In this document: in pieces, positions 42,201 to 53,109 of the stretch
Layout of the letters: the number at the start of each line of letters is the position of its first letter
Position numbering within the stretch: the stretch's first letter is position 1
Assembly (NCBI GenBank): GCA_023055425.1
Contig: JALGPY010000070.1
Location: 482,197-546,196 of the forward strand
DNA from: Linanthus parryae
Lineage: Eukaryota; Streptophyta; Magnoliopsida; Ericales; Polemoniaceae
Direction: 5' to 3'
DNA length: 64,000 nucleotides
Made by a program: the position numbers and the translations under genes
The notes under the pieces: generated by a model
Databases searched by the model: none
Seen by the model: only the letters and a program-made list of their open reading frames with translations
What the model was told of the DNA's origin: nothing

Positions 42201-45200
42201 AGAGGAAAAGAATGACTTGGGAACGTTGCGTTCTCTGCTAGTACATGCACCCAAAAAACCGTATATTTACAGTTAACATCAATAAGTATGGATTTAAACA
42301 GCTTCCTAAATCGACCTCTAGAGATGATGGAAGAAGACACAACCACTACCGTAGGTGGCTCCCCCGATTAACGTTTCCGGGGTAACAGAAGGATTGCAGC
42401 GCAATCAAAAGAAATAAATTCCATCAGCTTTATGCTTGACAATGAAGATCCATTCGCACCCTACTAGATTTTTCTCCCTTGGCAAATATCAAATTTTTCA
42501 TGTCCCATTTTCTCTAGAGCTTGAATTTCATTCATGATTGGACTTCTCCATTAAATCTTTGAATTTTTCATTCTGTGTGGGGGAAGGAGGATCTGTTGGG
42601 AGTGGGATAGGATCTTGATAGTGAGGATCTGGTGAGGGATCATTGAGTGCAACAAGCTCTTGTGGTATAAAAGCATCTTTGCCAAAACTGATATTCCCGT
42701 GTAATAGGATTATCCCCCTGAATATCAGTATTTGGAAAATATGGTTGATTTTCAAAAAAATTGACATCCATAGAATTATAGAATTTCCTAGTGATAGGTG
42801 AGTAACTTTTGTAGCCATTTTGGGTAGGAGAATACTCGGCGAATATACATTTTATGGATCTCAGATCGATCTTGCTTCCATGATGAGAATGTATGTGCAC
42901 AGAAGCTGAACACCCAAATAGTTGAACAGGAAGGCTCTTGATTATGCAAGTATGGGGCTATATTTTGAGGAGAAACTTACAAGGAGTTTGGAAGTGGAGG
43001 ATGCGAGATGGCATTTTATTGATAAGGTAGGCTGCTCTAAGTGCAACTTCACCCCAAAAATGCTTTGGAACATGAGTTGAAAGCATGAGTGATCAGGCAA
43101 CATCTAGGAGAAGGCGGTTTTCTCTATCAGATAATCCTTTTCGATGAGGAGTATCAACACACGAAGTTTGATGAGTAATGCCCCGGGTTGACAAATATGT
43201 CCCTTGAGTAGTTTAAGAAATACTCTGCATTGTTGGATTGGAAGACCTGAATTTTGGTCTGGAAGTTTGAACCATACTATTAATTTTTTTGAATATGGAA
43301 CCTACTTCAGACTTTTCTCTCTAAAGGAATACCCACGCAATTCTAGTGTGATCATCCACAGAGGACACAAACTATCTAGAGCCAGTGATATTTACTAGCT
43401 CTCGAAGGTCCTCAACATCACTACATAATGGAAAATGGATGTGGTGTTTTGTATGGTTGGCTGGGTAGGAATTGCGACTATGCTTGGTTATGGAATATAC
43501 TTGAAACCACATTATTGAATAATGAAGGAAATAACTTTTGAAGATATAGAAAATTTGGATATTCTAATCGATATTGGGGGAGTTTGGTATGACTTATAAG
43601 CAGCTTATAAGTCAGTTTTGGATTATAAGTTGAGGCCAACTTATTAGTAGTGTTTGGTATGAACTTATAAGCTGAAAAGATGGAGTCCGACTTATAAGTC
43701 CATAGTGTTAAATTTGAGTCTAGAAAAAGTTGGGTTTTTGAAGCTTTTTTTTGAACTTTTAGACTTAAAACATCTTTTTCACCAAACACCCACAATTTTT
43801 TGGTTCATCTTTTTTGTCGTAGACTTTTTTGACATAAACTTATAAGTTAAGTTAAGTTGCAAATAAGTCATACCAAACTCACCCAATGACATAACATGAT
43901 CGCACCTTATTATAGCTAGATGCTGAAAAAAGATCTTCATTTGATACCATATAATTTGCCTTCACACGCGAAAAGCCTTCGACTTGGAAGATAAAATCCC
44001 GCACACAACTTAGCACAGCCAATTGTCTTCTCCGAATCCATATCCTGAAATTAGCAGAAGTTTGAGAAGAACTTAGTCACACAATTTAGATCATGAGTGA
44101 GTTTGCTTATGGATAACAAATAGCATTTAAGGTTTGGAACTAGAAGTACTAAATAAAGAGTTAGCTTCTCTTGTATAACAACAGAACATGTTCCTGATTC
44201 ATCAGCGATACGAACAAAATATTTCTCATGACTTGGTCTGTACGTATAAAAAATAGTGGAATCACCGGTAAGCATCAAAATCCACAATCAATGAACTCTT
44301 TTCTCGATTTACGTTTATGGCACTTAATAATTTACCTTTTTGAGCTATTGTTCCAGAAATGACAAAAGCAATTGAAATCGGGTGCAACTGCTAGAACCTA
44401 TTTTATAGGAGCCAACTGAGATTTTGTTAAAAAATTGGGTTCTAGTTGCTAGATATTGCTTTTCTCTGTAATAGTGGCTATATTACACCAATGTCTTCCA
44501 GTCTTTCTCCGCTTGTAGCTGCTATTAGTATGGACTCCTCTTGCAACAAGTGTTGATCCTTCACTACTAGGAGCTGGATTTTGAGGACTCAACATCATAG
44601 TTTCAAATTCCGTATCAAACAGGCTGAAACGACCGTGACCTGAATACGGTGCACAACCGGTACCGTTTCACTCTGGGCTGAAATTCGGTCCATACGTACC
44701 AGTATGTTTCGGCCAATTTCCGATGTTTTGGGGGATCTCAAGTTGTTTTTAGCCTAGGCCAAGCCTATATGAAAGCTCAAGCAGACAAGAAATGTCGGGA
44801 CAGTTCCTTCGAAGCTGCTGATATGGTTTATTTGCGGCTGCAGCCTTTCCGGACGGTCTCCTTAGCTTGCCGACCGAATGAGAAGTTAAACACCCTGGAA
44901 GACTCAAAACCAGTGTCGCATGCGCTCCAGGTTTTATATAACCGTTTGGTCATAGTTGTCAAAATCCTAAGATTTACGATTCACGATTCACGATTCGATT
45001 CGATTTACGATTCAGTGAAGGTGAATTTCAATTCACTATCTGAATCCTGATTTGACAACTATGCGTTTGCTATCCTATCCTGCATAGGGTCGGTGGCTTA
45101 TTAGTTAACCTTCCAGTCTTCCACCCTCCACAACAGTCCATCCTGATTTTCATGTTTCCCAATTAAAGGGTGCTCCTCCTGCTTCTCTGGTCCACCATAC

Positions 45201-48200
45201 CACCCACTTTGGATGCTGAGTTGGTGCTTCATGTCATGCCTGAAACAATTCTGCAACATCATAAACTAATTGGTGGTACTTATGAAGTACTCGCTAAGTG
45301 GTAATCTCTTCCGGGATCTGATAGCATCTGTGAGTACTCTGCTGTCATTGTTGGAACTTTCCCTGGTTTCATATTGTGGACAAGGTGAATGCTTTAGAAG
45401 AGGAGGACGAGGAGGGGGGGGGGGGGGGGAGGCAGTTACAATTCCATGATGGATCAGAGTGTATTTTTATCCTTCAATTTTGGGTTTGATTACCTCAACA
45501 ATTGAGATTGATCGGCTGTTATTCATTAGGTGAGCAGAAGTTGAGTTTCTTTCCTTCCACCAATTTTTTGGACTTTTTGCATGAACAGAGATGAGATTTT
45601 TGTTGGTGTTCTTGTTGTGTTTTCTGGTGGTGACGGGATGTTACAAGGTGAAGGGAGAGAGGTCAGATTGGTGGTAGTGGTGGAGCCAATTGGGTGTGTG
45701 TTGGGAAATTCAGGTTAGTGTATTGAGGGGGTATTATTGAGGGTACAAATGTCTATTCGCCATGTTAAGGGTATAATAGTCAAAAAAATGGTGACATGAC
45801 ACGATCCAAACGGAACACAACAGAAGGGCTAAATATTTTCCATCACAGGGGTGCTAAGGTGAATTTTTTAAAACACCGGGGTGTTGGGTGTCGTTTGCGG
45901 GTAAACAGAGAGGTGCAGAGTGTCTTTTACCCAAGAATTTAACTTTAAGGTGATAAATATGCAATTATATAAATAATAAATAGCATCCAAGTGAGTGTAC
46001 TGCATAAGTTCTGTCCAAACTAGTGAGTTAGAATGAGCATAAAATCATCAATAGCATCGAAAAGAGTAAACTACACGGTAAGTTCTATGCAGAAGTGGCA
46101 AGTACAAATAAAATCCAAATACATCAGTTCCATGTAAACACGAGTAAGTTGCACTTCAAGCTCCATTCTAAAAGACTCAAAAATCATCCAGATCAATGCG
46201 CCCCCAGAATCCTGAAAGATGCCGATTGAAGAAATTTCTAAAGAAAAAAGACTGCATTAGGGTTTCAAGCACTTCGTTTTCGGTCTTGACTCGTATCATT
46301 TCCGTTTTTACCTGCTTATTAACCCAGGTCCACCTCAAGACAACTACAATTCAGAATCACTCACTATTCAGCGAATCAATTCACTATTCACGATTTAGAG
46401 GCACAATTCAGCTGAACTCTCGATTCTTTATACGATTCTGAATCGACGAGGGTATGATTAAAACTGAATCGTACATTTCGAGTCGTGAATCGCTCAATTT
46501 TGACAACTATGCTTGTATCTATTGCGTGTTTAATTTGATTGGATATTGTTTAAGGTCTTTGTATCTATCTACAATCTACAGTTATATTGTCTTTTATTTT
46601 GTAGGGCTGGAAATTTGGTTGGTCCAAGCATGGGCGCAGAAGTAAGTAGTGATGTCACTTCATCAGGGCCTGTTAAGCTGGCAGATTTACAGAGGATACT
46701 AAGTAATATTGGGTCTGCAGGTACTGTTAGCACCCTTAATAAGTGAAATATATATTTTAAATTGTTCATCCTGGATTTCATGGGCCTCTGACAGCTTCTT
46801 TTTGATTTATAGGCGAACTTGAAGATCCAGATGCAGGTACTGCCTGACTCTCTTTTTTGCCCGTGCTTTGAACTGGCAATGGAATAGATTATATAGACTT
46901 GACTGCATGTGAAAATAAACTTGTATGGAAACTCTGGACAATTTATTAGCTTCCAGGATGGTCCAGGGCAAAAGATTTATCACGTCACCGACCTGATGGA
47001 TATAGCAAGTTGTTAACATCATCAATACAATTTATGTGTTATACATTGTTGAAATCTATCAATACTGTACTTCTCTAATAGCAAAATTGGACTCTATATA
47101 TTAAAATGTTGACACCAGGGTCACACAAATCCTTTGAAGAAGAAGGTTTTTTTTATCTTTGGGTGTTTCACATGACACGCTGCAATGTTTTGTCCAAAAA
47201 TTCCTTGTCCTCAATGCTTTGCCAGATAACAAATATCTTAGAAGAAGGTTTTTTATCTTTGATCCTGGAAATTTACTCCAGTAACCACATTTGAAAATAT
47301 TTTTTACGTAGATAGATATGAAGTAATCTACAAAACATTGAAAGGTAAACCAGCATATGAAGTTGTAATGGTCATTGCTGAGGCCCATTTTTTCATCTAT
47401 CCTACCTTCTTTATACGACTGTTTTGAGAACATGAACCGCCTGTTGTTAGATTTACATTAGTTGGTCATGACTCGTGCATATGCATTCAGTCCAACAGTT
47501 CCAGCTGCCATGTATGTGACAATTTCACATCCTAGTTTTAGTTTATTATTGTATCTCTCGTATCATCCACCTAAATCTAATTCATTTCATATTCTTCCTT
47601 ATTAGAATATTCATTAAGAGTCAACGGCTACATCTTAGTTTCCAAATTTGAATTTCAAATTGTCAAATCGGGATTCAGATAGTGAATCGACATTCACCTT
47701 CACTGAATCGTAAATCGAATCGAATCGTGAATCGTAAAGATTCAGCTTTCAATATTTTTATGTTGATATAATAAAATATTTAATAAAGCTGTAACATTAT
47801 TGAACAAAATATTCATATTTTTACAAAAAGAAAGCTCAAATTATTGGACACTTGCATCCATAACTAGTTATTAGGAGTTTCACACGTCTAAAAGATAAAG
47901 AATAATCTAGATATAGATAGACATGTGGAGCAAGAAACTACAAGATGCCAAGGATATTGACAAAAATAGAAAACTATTAGCCTTGCACTAGAGAAAAATG
48001 CATTAGTAATTTAAACAAGAGCATATTGTAAAAAAGACATAATGTAGAAAGTAATGTAGGAAGTATTATTTCTGAGACTGATGCTGCAACTCAATTAGAC
48101 CTTCAGTTGAATCAAAGGTGAATCGTAGAATCGCTCTGAATCGCAACTGAATCGTAAGATTCGGACTCTTGAATCGGGATTCAAATAATTTTCTGTCCAT

Positions 48201-50266
48201 TAAAGATTCACTAAGGGATTCACATCGTTTCATGGCTGAATCGAATCGAATCGTAGGATACGAATCGTGAATCGTAAGATTTTGACAACTATGATTTGAA
48301 ATATGCAGTCAGTAGTGCAGTCAGTCTCACTTAGATGTTAGTTATCCTATTAGTTATTTTCTCTTTGAAGTTGAAATGGTACTAAAAATTTGAATTTTAC
48401 TAAAGGGTAAGAGGGAAGAAGGGATGAGATGTTTCTGTATTTTCTAGAATAGCACATGTGTAAATTGGAACTTCCGAGAAAAACATGTGAATGGGAAAGG
48501 AGGAAGTAATGTGTATTTTCCCAAGTAATATGAGAACAATGTTGAGAATTAGAGACTGACTGGCTGGGTCATGGTTGTTGGCGAATTCTCTAGATAGCCG
48601 TGTACGTATTAATAGATCATGGCTTTGATAATTGCTTACTTCAACAACAGAAGAAACTACAACAATTATGCGTTGTGGTATTAAGTTGTCATTATTTAAT
48701 TTGGAAAGCTCTTAATTCTTCGAACTTAATGAACTTTCCTGGAAAGATGTATAGTTGCTTGTACACCAGCTGCAATTCATTTCTCAGTTTGTTATAATGT
48801 AAATTTCCTCGTTCTGTTGGATCTATTTCAGGCTTTGGATTAGGGGATATTTTGAAGCCTGAACTGATATATCCTTTAGTGGAGACTCTTCCGGTTGGTC
48901 AATTGGTATCATTTTTGCCTGAGGTAAGTTATTTTTTTGCATTCTCTACATTTATATGATGTTTATGGGTTCCCCACTTTTGAGAATTTGGTGATACTCC
49001 AGGGTCAGTGGACTCCAGAAGAGCTAATGGATTTATTACAGAGTCCTCCTTTCCGCCAACAAGTAGATTCTTTCACTTATGTGAGAATCCGAATACAGCC
49101 ACTTTTTGAATATACCCTTAAGTTTTTCTAATGGCTGTGTTTGAAGGGGCGTTTGAATTTTCTTCTTTCCTATTCAGGTGCTTCGAACCGGACAGATTGA
49201 TTTGACCCAGTTTGGAATTGACCCACAGAAATGTAAGCATGGGATATCTCAACTTTCAGTTGATTTGTGAGTTAGTAGCGTATTGAACAAATATTTGTTG
49301 CAAGTCCAGTGTCTGACCGAATCGTTGGTTTGTTGATTTATCATCTCTTTGCTTAGATTTAAGAGTTTTGAAGTATTTTACTGGATTGTTGTTGTGATGG
49401 TGGGGGTATAGGTGATGGGGGTGGTATTGGAAGTGGGGATTACGTTGTGGACTTAGGGTTGTGGACTTGGAACCTGGGTTCAATAGGTGGTGATTGTGGT
49501 GGCTGCGCCGGTGATGGTAGTGGCTTTCTTGGTCTTCATATATTATGGACTGGCGTCGTGACAGTTTCACGATTCTAGGGGCGGTTGATAAGGAATTATT
49601 TAATTGATTCCAAAAAGGTGAAAAATGAATTCTTCAAAAAAGTCGCATGTGCTACCCAAAGAAGCGAAGAGTGGTATAAAAGGAAGTCTCTGAGCTCAAT
49701 ATGTGTTTCTAAACCTGGACCAGGACCGTCTTGTGCATTGAGCTGCTGAATCGGAGACTTGACCAGTTCAGTCTTTGATTGGATGAGAAATGGAGGACTG
49801 CTTTCCAAGTTAACCATGGAGAGAAATCAGAGAATGCAATCAAAGAGTTTTAAATGAGAAATGGGGGATGTTTAGATGTTCAGTTTTCTGGTTTTGTCTT
49901 TTTGGTCTTTTATTGTGTGGCGTAGGTACTCGCTTTCCTCACCTCACATTACAAAGAAAACCAAAAAATGTGAACATCCAGATTCCAGACTACACCATGG
50001 TTTTTATGTTGCTTGAAAGTGTGTGTTTCAAATAGTGATGTAATCGTAAGTAGGTTTCTGGTTGTAGGTTTATATTTAGTTTCTCTGGCGAGCTTCTGTA
50101 TTGATGCCTCTTCTAGTTTCCAATCTGATGGATTTGTCTCTCCTCATGGATCTCCTTGGCTTTTCATCGTTGCCGGTGGTGGTTGAATCGAGGTCTGGGG
50201 TTGGTGATTTCGTCGACCATGCGATCTGGGTTACATGTTTAGGCAGAGGATTGGATTGAGTCTCTC

Positions 50267-50306
<40 letters not shown>

Positions 50307-51473
50307 CCTACTTCACCAGCAGCGCAAACACCGCTGCCACCACCAACAAATCCTCACCATCACTCTGTTTCTTCCTCTCTCTCCCCCTCTGCTCTGTCTC
50401 TCACAGCCGAACACCACCGTTTTGTCTCTTCCTCCCCTGTACAGAGTTCAAGCCATCAAACACTGCCACCGCCATCGCCGGTGAACACCAACCAGCAACT
50501 ACCTTCCATCACCATTGTTTCCGGTGAACCCAGCAACTACCGGACACCAGTCACACCACTGCTTTCCTCCAAATCCCCAATCTAAGGTAACAGCACTCCC
50601 AATTCGACGTAAACTCAACCCAGTCCTCTGCCTAAACTCGGAGAGACTCAATCCATCCCAGATCCAACCATCTACCAAATTACCAACCCCAGACCTCTAT
50701 TCAACTACCACCAGCAATGATGAAGCGTGATTGGAGATTATTGTTGGGACGAAGTGTGTATGTTTCCTGGCAACTGGGTTGGTGGGAGGATGGATGGTGG
50801 ACATGAGAGCTTCTAATCAGGGTGCGGGTTCGTAAAATTGGGTGTTGGTGTTGATCCAGGATGGGTTTGGCTGTGAGAGAGAGACAGCAGAGAGGTGTGT
50901 GAGAGGGCTTAGAGTGTGGTATTGGTGGTGTTGGCGTTGGACGTCATTATGGCGGCAGTGGTAGTTGTTGCGGTGGTGTAGTAGGTTGCAAAGAGGAAGA
51001 AGAAAGAGAGGGGGATAGTTTGGTTAATTGTGTAGAGTTCAGGTGTAAAAATATCAAGTGTTAGCTGTGGTCCCCATGGGTTCGAATGGCGGAATCAACG
51101 AAGGGGAATTATTGGCATATAGTTTGGCAAACAGAATGGGTGATTTGGCATTTGTCATAGTTGGAGGTATTGTTCTGGTATTGTGCATATGCGTAGGGGT
51201 GTTTTCTGTCATTTACCCTATTTCTTTTATGGGATAAACTTTGTTTTTGCTGTGTGTTGTATTCTTGTGCCCGTTTCGTTGTTGATTTTGTTTTTGTGCG
51301 TTCTTTTTCTGTGGTTCATTTGTGTTTTGGTGATCTTAACAGACAAGTTCACGGTCCTATCTTTCTTGGAGGCACTGGAAGATTCTGTTTCCGGATCGGC
51401 GTCATCGGAAGGGTCTAGGAAAGCTGAAGATGATTTGATGACTAGTAATGACGCAATGGATGAGGGACAATAG
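33247..51473 (+). CDS. RPN13: RPN13/ADRM1, proteasomal ubiquitin receptor (13 coding exons)
   Basis: Exons: 33247-33282, 35944-36036, 36169-36228, 40923-40961, 41054-41128, 41215-41281, 41612-41687, 46605-46720, 46813-46836, 48832-48923, 49003-49080, 49178-49232, 51343-51473. They total 942 nt and 313 aa, with GT-AG introns that keep frame. Residues about 13-117 form the Pru domain ([56 protein letters not shown]), which binds ubiquitin and docks on RPN2 in the 19S particle. Residues about 170-290 are the DEUBAD domain ([53 protein letters not shown]) that recruits the UCH37 deubiquitinase. An acidic tail follows. Two ATGs lie in tandem (33247, 33250); the first is chosen. Length fits plant RPN13 (about 300 aa). 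The gene looks intact despite heavily TE-loaded introns. Confidence 0.95.
34187..34990. mobile_element. GAATCG-family TIR element, diverged copy in RPN13 intron 1
   Basis: The ends are rich in GAATCGTGAATTG-like motifs. The interior (34300-34610) matches the interior of the copy at 45955-46511 over several hundred bases. No clean TIR or TSD remains. It contains the perfect hairpin at 34585-34647 and a short tandem duplication (TTGAAGAAAAAGAGACGGTGA at about 34651 and 34723). The rest of intron 1 (33283-35943) holds no gene. Confidence 0.6.
34585..34647. repeat. perfect inverted repeat, 31-bp arms with a 1-nt centre
   Basis: Arms 34585-34615 and 34617-34647 are exact reverse complements around a single G at 34616 (CTCCACAA-G-TTGTGGAG at the centre). 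In RPN13 pre-mRNA this would fold into a hairpin. Confidence 0.95.
37430..38440 (+). mobile_element. TRIM retrotransposon, tandem form with three LTRs
   Basis: LTRs are at 37430-37599 (170 bp), 37857-38014 (158 bp, 12-bp deletion) and 38272-38440 (169 bp). Each starts TGTTGGGTATC and ends CTCCCAACA. The two internal domains (37600-37856, 38015-38271; 257 bp each) each begin with an initiator tRNA-Met site (TGGTATCAGAGCC, from 37602 in the first) and end in a polypurine run (GAAGGGGGAGAT). The whole unit is flanked by one GTTCT duplication (37425-37429, 38441-38445). It encodes no protein, as is typical of TRIMs. Confidence 0.95.
38637..39268. mobile_element. GAATCG-family TIR element, complete copy (8-bp TSD)
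   Basis: Flanked by perfect CTGTAGAA duplications (38629-38636, 39269-39276). The ends CATAGTTGTC and GATAATTATG are imperfect inverted repeats, followed inward by many GAATCGTGAATCG-type motifs. At 632 bp it encodes nothing. The 8-bp duplication suggests a hAT-type non-autonomous element. Confidence 0.85.
39853..40343. mobile_element. solo LTR (491 bp) in RPN13 intron 3
   Basis: Starts TGTTGG, ends CCAACA, and is flanked by perfect CATAT duplications (39848-39852, 40344-40348). It contains GGGGCGCTGCCCCCGG, a GC-rich hairpin motif often seen in plant LTRs. No partner LTR or internal sequence is present, so it is a recombination remnant. Confidence 0.85.
42440..44340 (-). pseudogene. Ty1/copia pol remnant in RPN13 intron 7
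   Basis: On the minus strand there is a gag-pre-integrase segment (44287-44051; FVRIADESG ... [16 protein letters not shown]). The integrase follows (about 43500-42900; [39 protein letters not shown]). Then comes the linker toward RT (about 42900-42640; [33 protein letters not shown]). Many stops and frame changes, and no LTRs found. A MITE (43576-43884) is inserted in the integrase part. The family differs from the copia element at 130-2475. Confidence 0.8.
43576..43884. mobile_element. MITE with ~22-bp TIRs inserted in the copia remnant
   Basis: The ends GGGGGAGTTTGGTATGACTTAT and its near-perfect reverse complement (one mismatch) frame 309 bp. The interior is rich in ACTTATAAG palindromes. 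I could not define a target duplication, so the superfamily is open. Confidence 0.7.
44769..45413 (+). pseudogene. gypsy integrase C-terminal fragment in RPN13 intron 7
   Basis: The plus strand reads [18 protein letters not shown], then MVYLRLQPF and LACRPNEKL, the conserved segment after the integrase core of plant gypsy elements. Pieces resembling the VFHVSQLK and Glu-rich tail follow after the small TIR element at 44951-45063, in shifted frames. No LTR or other domain is attached. Confidence 0.65.
44951..45063. mobile_element. GAATCG-family TIR element, 113-bp internally deleted copy
   Basis: Ends CATAGTTGTCAAAATC and GATTTGACAACTATG are near-perfect inverted repeats. Flanks CGTTTGGT (44943-44950) and CGTTTGCT (45064-45071) form an 8-bp duplication with one difference. 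Essentially only the two ends of the ~635-bp element remain. Confidence 0.8.
45955..46511. mobile_element. GAATCG-family TIR element, left-truncated copy
   Basis: The right end TTTTGACAACTATG at 46511 matches the family TIR. The interior matches the copy at 34300-34610. The left TIR is missing. Confidence 0.65.
46837..48831 (+). other. RPN13 intron 9 (2.0 kb)
   Basis: Contains one TIR element (47654-48293). A duplicated AGAAGAAGGTTTTTTTTATCTTTG-like stretch (about 47138 and 47239) and otherwise AT-rich sequence with no gene. Confidence 0.75.
47654..48293. mobile_element. GAATCG-family TIR element, ~640-bp copy
   Basis: The right end TTTTGACAACTATG and a left end CAAATTGTCAAATC frame it. Flanks ATTTGAAT (47646-47653) and ATTTGAAA (48294-48301) match at 7 of 8 bases. 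The interior is homologous to 38637-39268. Confidence 0.78.
49233..51342 (+). other. RPN13 intron 12 (2.1 kb) with low-complexity insertion
   Basis: Bounded by GTAAGC and AG at 51341-51342. It holds a 35-base poly-C run (50270-50304) next to a Pro/Ser/Thr-coding-like C-rich stretch and G/T-rich flanks. These may be a captured gene fragment, but no TIRs or TSDs were found and no domain is recognisable. Confidence 0.6.
50270..50304. repeat. poly-C run (35 bp)
   Basis: Thirty-five consecutive C bases inside RPN13 intron 12. The true length may differ because such runs are error-prone in sequencing. Confidence 0.9.
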
Positions 51474-52679
51474 AACTGTATCCATATAAGCAGTGAAAAT
51501 ATGCAGGTGAAGTAATGGACTGGGAGAAGTTATAGGGTTTCTTTTTCTATCGGGAGTCCTCATTTCCTATAATACTGAATTCTGAATTGATAGTAGATCA
51601 TTATGTTGTTTTGTTTTCCCTATTTACCTAGAGTTATGAATCTTGTTAATTGTGTATTGAGGCAATCACTTGTACTGATAGTAAAATGCAACCTGTCATA
51701 TATGCAACAACAATATTCTCTCAAATATGCAACTGACTAATGTGTGAACGAAGTCTGAGAAATCTTGTGAACCAAACATCTCTAAGATGAGATCCTATGG
51801 ACGCCTTTCTCTTTCTCTCAATTTTTTTTCAAATTTCTCTCGTCTTTTTTGATTGGTTTGTAAAGTTTAACTCCCCGCTGAACCCCAAGTCAAGCCTAAT
51901 TGTACTTGTGTAGTGGCATTGTAACCAGGAAGTCACTGCCATCAACAGTGGAATCAAAACGAATGAATCATCATAAAGCGAGTCAACCGTTGTAAAGCTT
52001 TCCTGTGCAGAAGTGAGAAGATCATGTTGCATGTGCACATTGTTTTGCATACCACAGACCAAAATCAACCAAATTGAGTCTAGGATTCCTAGCTTCGCTG
52101 GTGTGGATCTTAGAATTACCGGGGTAGATCTCAAGTCGTCAGTTTATGACCCACATCATGGCCTACTTAGTCTTATCATTCCCACTCTTATCATTCCCAC
52201 TGTAGGAAAGTTATCATAGTACTATCTTGTTATCCTAACACCCTATTGGATCTTAACATGGACCTACAATATTCAAACTCGAGCCTTGCTGGTGTGTAAC
52301 ATTTAGTTACAATTGTGGAGATCTTGTCCAATTTTTCTCCTTGAGTCTCGCATATCTTAATTGAAGAGAGGCGGGATGCTAAATGGGAAGGAAAATTAGT
52401 ATGCAAGTTTCACTCTGACAAAGAAAAAAGAACATTATTGAAACAAAATGAGGGAGAACAAACTCCAAGTACAGTGGTGACAAATCGTACCCAAACTATG
52501 GCAAAAACACGAGCATAGAAACAATTGAGACACCAACAACACAAGGCTAAAGCATAGACATAACTATAATAGCAACAACATTTCTTCATCTCAAGTCCAG
52601 CTCCTCCCCATGAGAGCAGCTAGTCGGATCATTATGGCTGGTTAGTGAACCCATGACCAACCACGTAAGAGCACTCAAC
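51474..52679. other. RPN13 3' UTR and intergenic sequence
   Basis: The UTR probably ends within the first 200-300 bases, but no single poly(A) signal stands out. The rest shows short duplications (TCTTATCATTCCCAC twice at about 52170-52200) and no gene. Confidence 0.5.
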
Positions 52680-52682
52680 TAA

Positions 52683-53106
52683 GTGCATGTTTGGCATCCC
52701 TGTTTTTAATCAACTTTGATTAAAAACAGGGTTGTTTTTTTAAACGCATTTGGTATGCATGTTTTCTGCCTGTTTAAAAACAAAAACATGCTGAAAAACA
52801 GCTGTTTAAAAAAGCAGCAAATGTGGTGTTTTTTTGGTGTTTTTTTTCATACTATTGGTGTTTAAAGACATTTCAAATATGATTAGATGCAACAAATATC
52901 AAATATTTGTCGGTATTGTACGTAAAAATGATTTTTAAGCAAATTAACATTGAAATTTGATAATGTTGCCAAACGTGTTTTTGATTTTAAACACTGTTTT
53001 TAAACGGATACCAAACAGTTTTTTGATTCTGTTTTTAAACGTGCTTTTTCGATACGTTTTTTTTTCCACTGTTTTTCTTATTTTTAAACGGATACCAAAC
53101 AAGCTC
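52683..53106. mobile_element. Tourist-like MITE (424 bp, TSD TAA)
   Basis: Ends GTGCATGTTTGG and CCAAACAAGCTC are inverted repeats matching at 10 of 12 bases, followed by GATACC/GGATACC-type subterminal sequence. TAA (52680-52682, 53107-53109) flanks it, as expected for PIF/Harbinger-derived MITEs. The interior is T-rich with TTTTTAAAC repeats and codes for nothing. Confidence 0.75.
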
Positions 53107-53109
53107 TAA

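Larger units (their letters stand above)
41688..46604 (+). other. RPN13 intron 7 (4.9 kb), TE-loaded
   Basis: Holds copia and gypsy fragments, a MITE, two GAATCG-family copies and a G-run (about 45414-45430). At about 45905-45943 a sequence ending GTGTCTTTTACCC resembles the TIR of the Mutator-like element at 60960-62482, but I found no partner end. The stretch 41688-42440 and the part around 45430-45900 show nothing else. Confidence 0.8.

Noticed and set aside
50235..50585. Pro-rich frame containing a run of Pro codons
   Set aside because: The Pro run is the 35-base poly-C tract within an RPN13 intron. Flanking sequence has no domain.
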